Made by a program: the position numbers and the translations under genes. The notes beneath the pieces were generated by a model. It did not search any database. It was not told where the DNA came from and saw only the letters and a list, made by a program, of their open reading frames with translations. A stretch of 34,729 nt of DNA from a virus. Shown here piece after piece: positions 27,700-34,729 of the stretch (position 1 is the stretch's first letter; each line of letters opens with the position of its first letter). The stretch covers positions 1 through 34,729 of IMG/VR virus record IMGVR_UViG_3300035158_000277; one strand, written 5' to 3'.

Positions 27700-29230
27700 G
27701 TCTCTGGACTTCGATCGATTTCCGTATCTGGTGGATCTCTACAGAGACGAGAGTCCGGACATCGCCGTTAGGAAACCTACGCAGTGCGGAATCACTACAT
27801 GGCTGATCGTTGACGCTTTCCGTTTTGCCATCGAGGGACTGCGTTACTTCTACGTCTTACCGACTATAGATCTCCGAAATTCAGTTGTGGCCGACAGAGT
27901 AGATCGAGCCATTGCGGACTGTCCGGAATATCAAGAGCGCATTACTGAGACAGACGGAATGGAGGGGATCGATCCCATAGATAACAGGGGATTGAAAACC
28001 TGGGGAGCGACCGGGACTATTCTCTTTGTTGGATCCAATTCCCGCAAGTCCTTTTTATCCTATCCCGCGGACGTTATAGCGATCGACGAAAGGAACGAGT
28101 GTAACGAGGACAACCTGGCCCTGGCTCCGGACCGGCTGATGGAATCGAATTATAAATACAGCCGAGAGGTCGGAGTCCCAACATATCCGGACCGGGGAAT
28201 CGACGCGACTTTTTCACAATCGGACCGGAAGCGATGGACATTCCGCTGCGGATCCTGCAGGACCCACCAGGAACTCTCTTTTTTCGATAACATTGTTCGC
28301 CAGACAGCAGACGAGGAGTGGGAGCTTCTGGACACAAAATGGGAAAAGAGATCTCCGGAGGATGCAAAGGTCTTTTGCCGGAAGTGCGGGGGGATCCTCA
28401 ATCGTCTGGGAAAGGCGGAATGGATTCCGGAGGACCAGCAGGCGGACATATCCGGATACACTCTCTCCAGACTCATAAATCCTCAAAGCACAATAGGCAA
28501 GATCTGGTTGACCTACCTGGAGGCCCTGAAGAACGAAAGCAAACTCCAGCGGTTTCATAATTCTATTCTCGGACTTCCCTACTCAGCCAAAGGCCGGCAG
28601 TTGACCCAAGCGATCCTGGATCTATGCGTCAAGGCCGGCGGAAATTACGGACTCAAATCGACTGGCAAAAATACGTTCATGGGCGTGGACGTTGGCAAAG
28701 TTAATTACGTGGTGATAGAAGAACTAAAGAGAGGCGGAATCCGAAAACCGATTTGGATTGGAACGGTCCGGAGCCTAACAGAGTTGGACGATAAAGTAAA
28801 GCAGTTCAAAGTTGGGACGGCGGTCGTGGATGCCAGGCCCGAGACATCGGAGGCCCGACGATTCGTAAACCGGATGAAAGGTAAATGCAAGGTGTGGCTC
28901 TGTGAGTATTCTAAGGATGTGCTGCTGGAGGAGCCGGTTGTCAAGGAGGAGGAACGAATCATTCAGGTGGACCGGACACAGGCGATCGATTCTACGGTAA
29001 GCGGATTCTTGGGACAGGAAATCTTACTGCCTGGGAACGCTTCGACATTGGATGGAGGGGAGCTCTATAGACAGCTTCAGGCTCCGGTAAGAATCATGGA
29101 TCCGACAGGAAAGAGGTATGTTTGGGATGAAGGCACGAAACAGGATCATTATTTTCATGGATTCGTTTACGCGGATCTGGCGATAAGAATCAAAGGGAGA
29201 TTGCCTACGCCGAGAGTGAGGTTAATCTGA
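27539..29230 (+). CDS. terL: Terminase large subunit, GpA-like
   Basis: The 563-aa product starts at ATG 27539, about nine bases after GAGGGGG. FDRFPYLVDLYRDESPDIAVRKPTQCGITTW (about 58-88) is the GpA-type ATPase start with a Gln-x-Gly P-loop, then YFYVLPTIDLRNSVVADRVDRA and VIAIDERNECNEDN (Walker B region). A zinc ribbon (CGSCRTHQ at about 237, CRKCGG at about 278) is typical of GpA members. FMGVDVGKVNYVVIEE begins the RNase-H nuclease domain (about 380-540). It pumps DNA into the head. GpA similarity suggests cos-type or related packaging, but ends cannot be inferred here. Confidence 0.88.
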   Translation: MEVRTDSKEIFTKLLDRCPTPSLSYLLRCCEAVSDLRAHPRWALASVHQTERRKSLDFDRFPYLVDLYRDESPDIAVRKPTQCGITTWLIVDAFRFAIEGLRYFYVLPTIDLRNSVVADRVDRAIADCPEYQERITETDGMEGIDPIDNRGLKTWGATGTILFVGSNSRKSFLSYPADVIAIDERNECNEDNLALAPDRLMESNYKYSREVGVPTYPDRGIDATFSQSDRKRWTFRCGSCRTHQELSFFDNIVRQTADEEWELLDTKWEKRSPEDAKVFCRKCGGILNRLGKAEWIPEDQQADISGYTLSRLINPQSTIGKIWLTYLEALKNESKLQRFHNSILGLPYSAKGRQLTQAILDLCVKAGGNYGLKSTGKNTFMGVDVGKVNYVVIEELKRGGIRKPIWIGTVRSLTELDDKVKQFKVGTAVVDARPETSEARRFVNRMKGKCKVWLCEYSKDVLLEEPVVKEEERIIQVDRTQAIDSTVSGFLGQEILLPGNASTLDGGELYRQLQAPVRIMDPTGKRYVWDEGTKQDHYFHGFVYADLAIRIKGRLPTPRVRLI

Positions 29231-31323
29231 TGTTCGAATCTGTCAAAGATCGGATCTGGGAGTATGTGTTCAGCCAGCTTAAGAGCAGGAGGTTGTTTGA
29301 GCATTACGCGGAGGATTGGGAAGAAGATCATGGACACCGGGGAGACGTGGACGCGGAGAAATATGCAAAGAGCTATTCTCTGGCAGTCTGGGCTTTCGTC
29401 TGCATCCGGACCATAGCGGAAACCGCTGCGTCAGTCCCGTTGAGGTTCTATCGGGAGTCTGGAGGAGAGCGCAAGGAAATAACCTCTGGCCGGCTGGTAG
29501 ATCTATTCTCGGAAGTGAATCCCTTTATGAGTTATAGGGATCTGATCGAATCGACCGCGGCATTTCTCCAGATCGACGGAAACGCTTACTGGATCCTGGA
29601 GGGCGGGGAGAATCCTACGGAGATTTTTCCGGTGCATCCATACCGGATAAAGATCGTTCCGGACAAGAAGGAATTTATAGGAGGATACCTCTATGAGCGG
29701 AACGGTAGGAGGATTGGATTCATTCCGGAGGACGTGATCCACTTCAAAAACTTTCACGCGGAGGATGATTACTACGGACTCTCTCCGATGAAGGTAGCCA
29801 GGACCACCCTTACAACGGATTGGTTCGCCAGAAGATCCAATAAAGAGCTTTTCAAAAATACACACCGGCCAGGAGCTCTCTTAGAGAGCGATCAGGAAAT
29901 GGACAAAAAGGTAATTCGACGCCTAAAGAAGGATTGGGATCTTGCTCATAAGGGGGTGGCCAACTGGCACAGATTAGTTGTCCTGGAGGGAGGGCTAAAG
30001 TACAAAGATACAATCCTGAAGCCCAAAGATCTTGAATTCCTCCAGTTGATGAATATGAACAGGGAAGAGGTCTGCGCGATTTTCAGAGTCCCTCCGGCAG
30101 TGGTTGGAATCTTTCGATATGCGAACTATGCTAACTCCAGGGAGCAGATGAAAGTGTTCTGGGTGAATACGATTCTGCCTCTACTCCGCAAGTGTGCGGA
30201 CAAACTTAACGAGAGATTCATTCCCTTTATGGAGAAGGGAGCTTTTTGCGAATTCGATACCTCCGAGATCCAAGAACTCCAGGCGGATGAAAAAGAAGTT
30301 GCGGAAACGCTCGGGGGTCTGGTGGATCGAGGGATCTTCACAATAAACGAAGTGCGACACGACTATTACAACAAACCTCCGGTAGAGTGGGGAAATGAGC
30401 CACAACCGAAGCCGACACTTTCCCTGCCTGCAGGAATAGGATCCTTGAGTTTGATAGACAATCGAGCACCAGGCAAAACTAAGGAGGCGGGGGATCCTCC
30501 GGGTTTTGATCCGACTGAGGAAGAGAAAGCCATCTGGCTGATGTTCGACAAAGAACTGACTCAAGAAGAACAAGGGCTAAAGCCTTTGATCGTTGCCTTT
30601 ATGTCGCAGCAAAAGGATAGGGTTCTCCGGAAGGTCGAGAGTGAGGGCGAGGATTGGCTGGCGACGATCAAACGGAAATACAAAAAGAAAATGAAGCGGG
30701 GATCTCAGTTCAAAGTAGGTGAGCACGAACTGGAGAGGATCTTCGCTCTCCTGCAGGAGAATGAATTATTTACGGATGCGACCAGACAGTATCTTTTGGA
30801 CATGATCCAAAGAGTCGGAAAGGATACTCTTATATCTCTGGGGATCGGAGCCAACTTCATAATGGACGAAGCCGCGGAACTTTGGCTCCGGACCAAGATC
30901 CAAAGGTTTGTACGATCGGTAAACGAAACCACCAGAAGGCAGTTGGCCAGCATCATAACGGAGGCCCTAAAGCAAGAGTATACGATCCAGGAGATCTCCC
31001 AGCAGATAGCGGACCACCTGGACCAGACCAGAGATTATCGATCGGACCGGATAGCCAGGACAGAGGTTATCGGACATCATAACTTTGGGGTGTGGAAGGG
31101 GATGGTGGAATCCGGGGTGGTGCTGGAGAAAAAGTGGATTTCTACTATGGACGATCGAGTGAGGGATACACACGCTGAGGCACACGGACAGACCAAACCC
31201 TTACTGGAGCCCTTTGAGGTCGGAGGAGCTTTGCTGATGTTCCCTGGAGACTCCCAGGAAGGCTTTCCGGAGGAAGTCATAAACTGCCGGTGTGCACATG
31301 TAGCGTCGAAACTTAAAGAATAG
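29230..31323 (+). CDS. Portal protein fused to a MuF-like minor head domain
   Basis: The 697-aa product starts at ATG 29230 overlapping the terL stop. Residues about 40-380 are an HK97-type portal (SLAVWAFVCIRTIAETAASVPLRFYRE, LIESTAAFLQIDGNAYWILE, EVCAIFRVPPAVVGIF). After an acidic linker (about 400-440), 440-620 is helical, and 620-697 is a MuF/SPP1 gp7-like domain (RIARTEVIGHHNFGVWKGMV, WISTMDDRVRDTHAEAHGQ, EEVINCRCAHV). Portal and MuF are normally separate adjacent genes; here they are one chain, so portal and internal head protein are delivered in fixed 1:1 ratio. Confidence 0.85.
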   Translation: MFESVKDRIWEYVFSQLKSRRLFEHYAEDWEEDHGHRGDVDAEKYAKSYSLAVWAFVCIRTIAETAASVPLRFYRESGGERKEITSGRLVDLFSEVNPFMSYRDLIESTAAFLQIDGNAYWILEGGENPTEIFPVHPYRIKIVPDKKEFIGGYLYERNGRRIGFIPEDVIHFKNFHAEDDYYGLSPMKVARTTLTTDWFARRSNKELFKNTHRPGALLESDQEMDKKVIRRLKKDWDLAHKGVANWHRLVVLEGGLKYKDTILKPKDLEFLQLMNMNREEVCAIFRVPPAVVGIFRYANYANSREQMKVFWVNTILPLLRKCADKLNERFIPFMEKGAFCEFDTSEIQELQADEKEVAETLGGLVDRGIFTINEVRHDYYNKPPVEWGNEPQPKPTLSLPAGIGSLSLIDNRAPGKTKEAGDPPGFDPTEEEKAIWLMFDKELTQEEQGLKPLIVAFMSQQKDRVLRKVESEGEDWLATIKRKYKKKMKRGSQFKVGEHELERIFALLQENELFTDATRQYLLDMIQRVGKDTLISLGIGANFIMDEAAELWLRTKIQRFVRSVNETTRRQLASIITEALKQEYTIQEISQQIADHLDQTRDYRSDRIARTEVIGHHNFGVWKGMVESGVVLEKKWISTMDDRVRDTHAEAHGQTKPLLEPFEVGGALLMFPGDSQEGFPEEVINCRCAHVASKLKE

Positions 31324-31338
31324 AGAAGGAGAGTAGTC

Positions 31339-33705
31339 ATGGCCAACAGAATTCAAGTCCCACGTTTTCGGGATGGATTGGACCTCCGTTCGGTATTGGG
31401 AAAGGTGGAATTCAAACCGGAGGAAACGGAGGACTGGATCCACATACCGGTTGACGATAAAGACAAATTCGATCCGGACACATTTAAACACGTCTGGCTC
31501 TCCGAGGAGAAGGGAATCGCATCCGTCCAGGGGAAGTATACTGGAGAGGATACGATGAAGGTATACAAGCTGATGTTTGACAAGTCGAAGGGCTGGACCA
31601 TGGATTCCGCGAAGGAGTGGGCGCGGGATCATGATTTCACCCCAAAAGCGATCTGGGACGGACCAATAGATGGTCGGGTGGTCCCGCAGCGGAGCGCACC
31701 GGTGGAGTTCAAAAGTATAGATTTTGCGACTCGGACCATCGAAGGATTCATTTCGACGGACGATCTGGACTGTTACAAAGATATAGTGGTCCCGACAGCT
31801 TTTGCCAAAGCGATCGATCCATACATGCGAAACCCGATAGTCTGCTACATGCATGATTGGTATCACGCCATCGGAAAGGTCCTGGCATTGGAGATCCAGG
31901 AGAAGGGACTATGGGGTAAGATCTTTATTTCGGAGACGGCGGAAATGATCTGGACGTTGATCGAGGAGGGGATCCTAAAGGCTTTCAGCTACAGTTACGA
32001 TTTCCCCAACGGCGACCAGGATTGGACCATGCACGGGGAGGTAAGAGTTATAAGCAACGTGGAGCTTCTGGAGACTTCAGTCGTTACCATACCGGCAAAT
32101 TCCTTCGCGCTCTTTGAACAGGCCAAAAGCAAAAGTATAGTGATCCCTGCACCATTCAATCAGATAAAGCTCTTTGGAGAAAGGAGGAGAGAGCCCGAGA
32201 AGAAAACAAAAACAGATGGAGGAGACAATCCCTCCAAAGAAGGCAAATCCAAAACTACCAAAGTGGAGGTTAAAGGTATGCCACCGAAAGACGATGAGAA
32301 ATTCGTAGCCGACGCAGCCTGGAAACGGTCCGTCGATGATGGGCTAAAGTTTCTGGGTGAAGTGAAGCCCCGACTGGAGCAACTGAAGGACGGTCCGTCA
32401 GAGGCGGATTGGGAACAGTACAAGGCCAACACGAAAGACGAGCTCCTGGAGCACGTCAAGAGTGTCAACAGGGAAACGCGACGGCTGGAGTTTCAAAGCT
32501 TCGCGGACAAGGATCCATACGTCAACACACCGGCTCTCCAGCATCCCCTTCTCTATCTCAAGAGGAAGCCGGTGGAGAAGTTTGCGGCCCTCCTGGGAAT
32601 CACCACCAAGGACCCGGCAGCGAAGAACGTCCAGGAAGCAGCCGACGATCTTCTGATTACCCACATGCTAATGAAGCGGCATGGCGAGAACTATCAAGGC
32701 ATGAAGAGCCTGGCCATGTTCGACCGTTACATGGAGGTATCAGAGGACTTCCGGAAGGCGATGGACACCGCAACGGCCACGGAAGGTCTGGAGTGGATCC
32801 CGACAGAACTCTCGGCGGATCTGATCGATCAGATAAGCTTGGAGTTGCGGGTGGCTGCTCTCTTCCGTAGGTTCTGGATGCCCACACCGGTTTTCAAGTT
32901 TCCGGTAAAGACGGGAGGATTCACCGTCTATTACCTATCGGAAGCGACTGCCGACGTGGACGAGAAGATCCCGACAAGCGACATCCCAACCGCGGACGTG
33001 ACGTTCACCGCTCGTAAGCTCGGAGGCCGTCTGTTGGTTTCCTCGGAGCTAACGGAGGATTCGATCGTGGCCGTTCTGCCGTTAATCAAAAAGGAGATCG
33101 TGGACGGTCTGGCCGACGGACAAGAGGACTGCATCATTAACGGGGATAGGAGTTCGACGCACCAGGACTCCGACGTGACCAATGCAAAGGACCGGAGAAA
33201 GGCGTTCGCCGGTCTGCGCAAGCTATGTCCTGCCGCGAGCTTTAGGGACGTGACCACTTACGATATAGCAGACCTCCGGGCAGTCCGAGCTCTGATGGGC
33301 AAATACGGAGTGGATCCCTCGAAGCTCTGTCACGTTATGAGCATCGGGGCGTACATGACAACCTTGAGCTTTTCGGAGGTCGCAACGGTGGACAAGTTCG
33401 GGGAGAAGGCGACCTGGCTTAAGGGGTATCTGTCAGCCATCGACGGAATTCCTATCGAGATCTCGGAGAAGGTCCGGGAGGATCTGAACGCCTCCGGAGT
33501 CTACGATGGAGTCACCACCACCAAGACCCTAACCATCCTGGTCCGCAAGGATGCTTATCTGATCGGTGACCGGAGGATGCCGACGGTCAAATCCGCTGCG
33601 AACATCGAGACGGACCAGGAGGTAACGGTGGTCACTCAGCGGATGGACTTCGAGAAGAAGTTTGCAGCCGCGGAGAAGGATGTCGCCATAAACTACAACG
33701 TCTAA
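31339..33705 (+). CDS. Prohead protease fused to HK97-type major capsid protein
   Basis: The 788-aa product starts at ATG 31339 after GAAGGAGAG. Residues 1-115 are an N-terminal domain (WIHIPVDDKDKFDPDTF, AKEWARDHDF). 120-270 is an S78 prohead protease (FATRTIEGFISTDDLD, YMHDWYHAIGKV with His about 171, GILKAFSYSYDF with Ser about 215, LLETSVVTIPANSFALFE). 275-420 is a charged linker and helical delta domain like a scaffold. 420-788 is the HK97-fold capsid (AALFRRFWMPTPVFKFPVKTGG, LGGRLLVSSELTEDSI, EDCIINGDRSSTHQDSDV). Protease would cut itself and the delta part away. An in-frame internal start at 32278 could also make the capsid part alone. Confidence 0.9.
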   Translation: MANRIQVPRFRDGLDLRSVLGKVEFKPEETEDWIHIPVDDKDKFDPDTFKHVWLSEEKGIASVQGKYTGEDTMKVYKLMFDKSKGWTMDSAKEWARDHDFTPKAIWDGPIDGRVVPQRSAPVEFKSIDFATRTIEGFISTDDLDCYKDIVVPTAFAKAIDPYMRNPIVCYMHDWYHAIGKVLALEIQEKGLWGKIFISETAEMIWTLIEEGILKAFSYSYDFPNGDQDWTMHGEVRVISNVELLETSVVTIPANSFALFEQAKSKSIVIPAPFNQIKLFGERRREPEKKTKTDGGDNPSKEGKSKTTKVEVKGMPPKDDEKFVADAAWKRSVDDGLKFLGEVKPRLEQLKDGPSEADWEQYKANTKDELLEHVKSVNRETRRLEFQSFADKDPYVNTPALQHPLLYLKRKPVEKFAALLGITTKDPAAKNVQEAADDLLITHMLMKRHGENYQGMKSLAMFDRYMEVSEDFRKAMDTATATEGLEWIPTELSADLIDQISLELRVAALFRRFWMPTPVFKFPVKTGGFTVYYLSEATADVDEKIPTSDIPTADVTFTARKLGGRLLVSSELTEDSIVAVLPLIKKEIVDGLADGQEDCIINGDRSSTHQDSDVTNAKDRRKAFAGLRKLCPAASFRDVTTYDIADLRAVRALMGKYGVDPSKLCHVMSIGAYMTTLSFSEVATVDKFGEKATWLKGYLSAIDGIPIEISEKVREDLNASGVYDGVTTTKTLTILVRKDAYLIGDRRMPTVKSAANIETDQEVTVVTQRMDFEKKFAAAEKDVAINYNV
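32278..33705 (+). CDS. Possible internally started major capsid protein
   Basis: ATG 32278 is codon 314 of the fusion, eight bases after GGAGG (32265-32269), and would yield 475 aa starting MPPKDDEKFVADAAWKRS: helical delta domain plus capsid. Hundreds of capsid subunits are needed for few proteases, so a second start with a good ribosome site makes sense, as with nested scaffold genes of lambda. Whether the site is used needs protein data. Confidence 0.5.
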   Translation: MPPKDDEKFVADAAWKRSVDDGLKFLGEVKPRLEQLKDGPSEADWEQYKANTKDELLEHVKSVNRETRRLEFQSFADKDPYVNTPALQHPLLYLKRKPVEKFAALLGITTKDPAAKNVQEAADDLLITHMLMKRHGENYQGMKSLAMFDRYMEVSEDFRKAMDTATATEGLEWIPTELSADLIDQISLELRVAALFRRFWMPTPVFKFPVKTGGFTVYYLSEATADVDEKIPTSDIPTADVTFTARKLGGRLLVSSELTEDSIVAVLPLIKKEIVDGLADGQEDCIINGDRSSTHQDSDVTNAKDRRKAFAGLRKLCPAASFRDVTTYDIADLRAVRALMGKYGVDPSKLCHVMSIGAYMTTLSFSEVATVDKFGEKATWLKGYLSAIDGIPIEISEKVREDLNASGVYDGVTTTKTLTILVRKDAYLIGDRRMPTVKSAANIETDQEVTVVTQRMDFEKKFAAAEKDVAINYNV

Positions 33706-33766
33706 ATCCAGGATCCGGATTTAGAGGTTGCGAACTCGAGACGCAAACATGTAACGAGGAGGAAGC

Positions 33767-34060
33767 ATGGGTAACACAATTATGAACCCGGTAAACATAA
33801 CGCGGGTAACATCCGGAATTGGAGACGGAGCGGCGGCGGGGAATGACATTACCATTACCGGAATCAAAGTGGGTGACCATATCGTTGCCGCGTATCACAT
33901 GCCAGGTCTGGACGCTTCAGCCGGCAAGATACCGAAGGCCAATCTGACGGACGAGTGCACCATCACGGCGGACGATACGGTCCAGTGCAGCAGCACCGAC
34001 ACAAACGGTACGAACGAACAGCTTTGGGTCTGGTGGGTCACGGCAAGCGACGCGCCTTAG
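33767..34060 (+). CDS. Small head protein, possible decoration protein
   Basis: A 97-aa product after AACATGTA (33746-33753) and GAGGAGGAAGC. It is rich in Thr, Gly, Asp and Ala with strand patterns (ITRVTSGIGDGAAAGNDITITGIKVGDHIVAAY, ANLTDECTITADDTVQC). Its place directly behind the capsid gene and ahead of a strong hairpin suggests high expression, as for decoration or head-fibre proteins. Family not recognised. Confidence 0.55.
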   Translation: MGNTIMNPVNITRVTSGIGDGAAAGNDITITGIKVGDHIVAAYHMPGLDASAGKIPKANLTDECTITADDTVQCSSTDTNGTNEQLWVWWVTASDAP

Positions 34061-34079
34061 AGGGGATCTGGCTCCTAAG

Positions 34080-34106
34080 CAGGGAGGGGATCAATTCCCC
34101 TCCCTG
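34080..34106 (+). terminator. Strong hairpin after the capsid genes
   Basis: CAGGGAGGGGA (34080-34090) pairs perfectly with TCCCCTCCCTG (34096-34106) around TCAAT. It is an 11-bp GC-rich stem with five-base loop, 20 bases behind the decoration gene. There is no T-run, so it may be a partial terminator or protect the 3' end of the abundant capsid message. Confidence 0.65.
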
Positions 34107-34113
34107 TAGATCC

Positions 34114-34147
34114 TCCTGCCGGCGACGTTCATACCTGTATCGGAGGA
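34114..34147 (+). repeat. 34-bp perfect direct repeat, copy 2
   Basis: Identical to 16645-16678 and contains TACCTGTA (34132-34139). Here it opens a cluster of four motif copies in a gap between structural genes. Confidence 0.85.
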
Positions 34148-34216
34148 TATCGACCAAAACCTGTAACGCTGGCCACGGATACAAGTAACGGAAGCGGATC
34201 CGGAACAATACATGTA
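34132..34216. promoter_or_regulatory. Four TACNNGTA-family sites between head genes
   Basis: TACCTGTA (34132-34139), AACCTGTA (34158-34165), TACAAGTA (34180-34187) and TACATGTA (34209-34216) lie in the 199-base gap that follows the capsid hairpin. No recognisable -10/-35 pair was seen, so these sites are not simply parts of promoters. Located just downstream of the strongest structural genes, they fit a role in stopping transcription. Confidence 0.65.
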
Positions 34217-34259
34217 AGGGATATCCGGATCCATCTTCAGAAAGGAAAGAGGACCTAAG

Positions 34260-34559
34260 ATGTTGCTCAAATTCAAAAAGAGTGGACCACTCCAAGAGTA
34301 TCACGGCAAGGGGAAGATCCATTTCGTAGACGGTGAAGAGGCGGAAGTCCCAGAGGAAAAGGGCAAATATCTACTGGAGACTTTTCCGGAAAACTTCTCG
34401 GAGGGATCCAAAGAGACGGATCCTCCGGGAGACACCATACCTCCAGGAGGGGAGGAAAAAAGCGATGCCACGGAGACCGCAGGGCCGGAAAAAGGGACCG
34501 GGGCCGAAGGGGCGGAAGAAGGACCAAATTCAGAACAAGCTCCGGCGCCAGAGGAGTAA
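34260..34559 (+). CDS. Small acidic protein of unknown function
   Basis: A 99-aa product after GAAAGGAAAGAGG. A short ordered start (MLLKFKKSGPLQEYHGKGKIHFVDGEEAEV, KGKYLLETFPENF) is followed from about residue 48 by a Pro/Glu/Gly-rich disordered tail (TDPPGDTIPPGGEEKS onward). The start resembles small phage head proteins that lie between capsid and connector genes. Function unknown. Confidence 0.55.
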   Translation: MLLKFKKSGPLQEYHGKGKIHFVDGEEAEVPEEKGKYLLETFPENFSEGSKETDPPGDTIPPGGEEKSDATETAGPEKGTGAEGAEEGPNSEQAPAPEE

Positions 34560-34565
34560 CAAGTA

Positions 34566-34729
34566 ATGGCAGATCTCATTACGGATACAGAGCTAAAAGT
34601 ATACCTCCAGATCCCCGCGGACGAAGCGCAACATAAGGAGCTCCTGGGAAAACTTATCACTATGGGATCCGATTTCGTTCAGAAGTTCTGCGGTAGACTT
34701 TTCAAAGAGGAGGAGTTGACCGAGACTCT
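34566..34729 (+). CDS. Head-tail connector protein, 5' part (continues at position 2)
   Basis: The gene begins at ATG 34566, six bases after the upstream stop, and runs off the window; the frame continues at position 2 to the TAA at 527-529. Reading on gives MADLITDTELKVYLQIPADE, the true N-terminus of the connector. No separate ribosome site beyond GAGGAG inside the upstream stop region was found, so it is probably coupled to the previous gene. Confidence 0.8.
   Translation, partial: MADLITDTELKVYLQIPADEAQHKELLGKLITMGSDFVQKFCGRLFKEEELTET
34589..34729. repeat. Right copy of 141-bp terminal direct repeat
   Basis: Identical to 1-141. See the left copy. Confidence 0.9.

Noticed and set aside
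28293-28560. Small + strand frames inside terL
   Set aside because: No ribosome sites and out of frame with the conserved zinc-ribbon region.
31201-31866. 221-aa open frame on the minus strand
   Set aside because: Antisense to the MuF end and protease domain; no ribosome site; sequence without domain character.

Overview
This window is essentially one complete genome of a tailed, siphovirus-like bacteriophage. The last 141 bases (34589-34729) are identical to the first 141, so it reads as a circle of 34,588 bp cut inside a head-tail connector gene. Every supported gene is on the + strand. Shine-Dalgarno sites (GGAGG/AAGGAG), two sigma70-type promoters with 17-bp spacers and bacterial signal peptides point to a bacterial host, probably with a Gram-negative type envelope because one exported protein looks like an outer-membrane barrel. 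Arg codons are mostly AGA/AGG/CGG and the + strand is purine-rich. The host cannot be named. No tRNA, integrase, recognisable repressor, DNA polymerase, helicase, CRISPR array or insertion sequence was found.

Layout. (1) 27.2-34.7 kb, continuing at 1-5.9 kb: terminase small and large subunits, a portal fused to a MuF-like domain, a prohead protease fused to the major capsid protein, small head genes, connector, tail completion and terminator candidates, major tail protein, tail chaperones joined by a -1 frameshift at A AAA AAC, a short tape measure and tail-tip proteins (to 8.1 kb). (2) 8.1-10.3 kb: a holin-like membrane protein and a T7-lysozyme-type amidase, plus an exported barrel-like protein. 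(3) 10.3-15.6 kb: five consecutive genes whose products all start with a signal peptide or membrane anchor, including a NodB-type polysaccharide deacetylase and a tail-fibre-like protein. (4) 15.6-16.85 kb: a 1.25-kb non-coding hub with DnaA-box-like sequences beside an AT-rich tract, an intrinsic terminator, and a dense array of the palindrome TACNNGTA. (5) 16.85-25 kb: small early-type genes, with a RecT/Bet annealing protein, a RusA resolvase and several zinc-ribbon proteins. (6) 25.0-27.1 kb: a sigma70 promoter, a structured RNA, then a ParB-like, a Trm1-like methyltransferase and a radical SAM gene, leading into the terminase.

The most unusual feature is the TACNNGTA family: twelve exact and about seven near copies in 730 bp of the hub, and about eighteen exact plus about ten AACNNGTA copies at gene borders over the rest of the genome. 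Several sit in the loop of a hairpin, two overlap the -35 region of look-alike promoters, and one lies in the spacer of a TTGACA promoter. This resembles a genome-wide operator or stoperator system, or a replication/partition site. Other points of interest are a hammerhead-ribozyme-like junction at 17164-17218, the RNA at 25027-25100, the exported-protein operon, a RecT with an SSB-like C-terminal tip, and an internal start that would release the capsid domain from its protease fusion.
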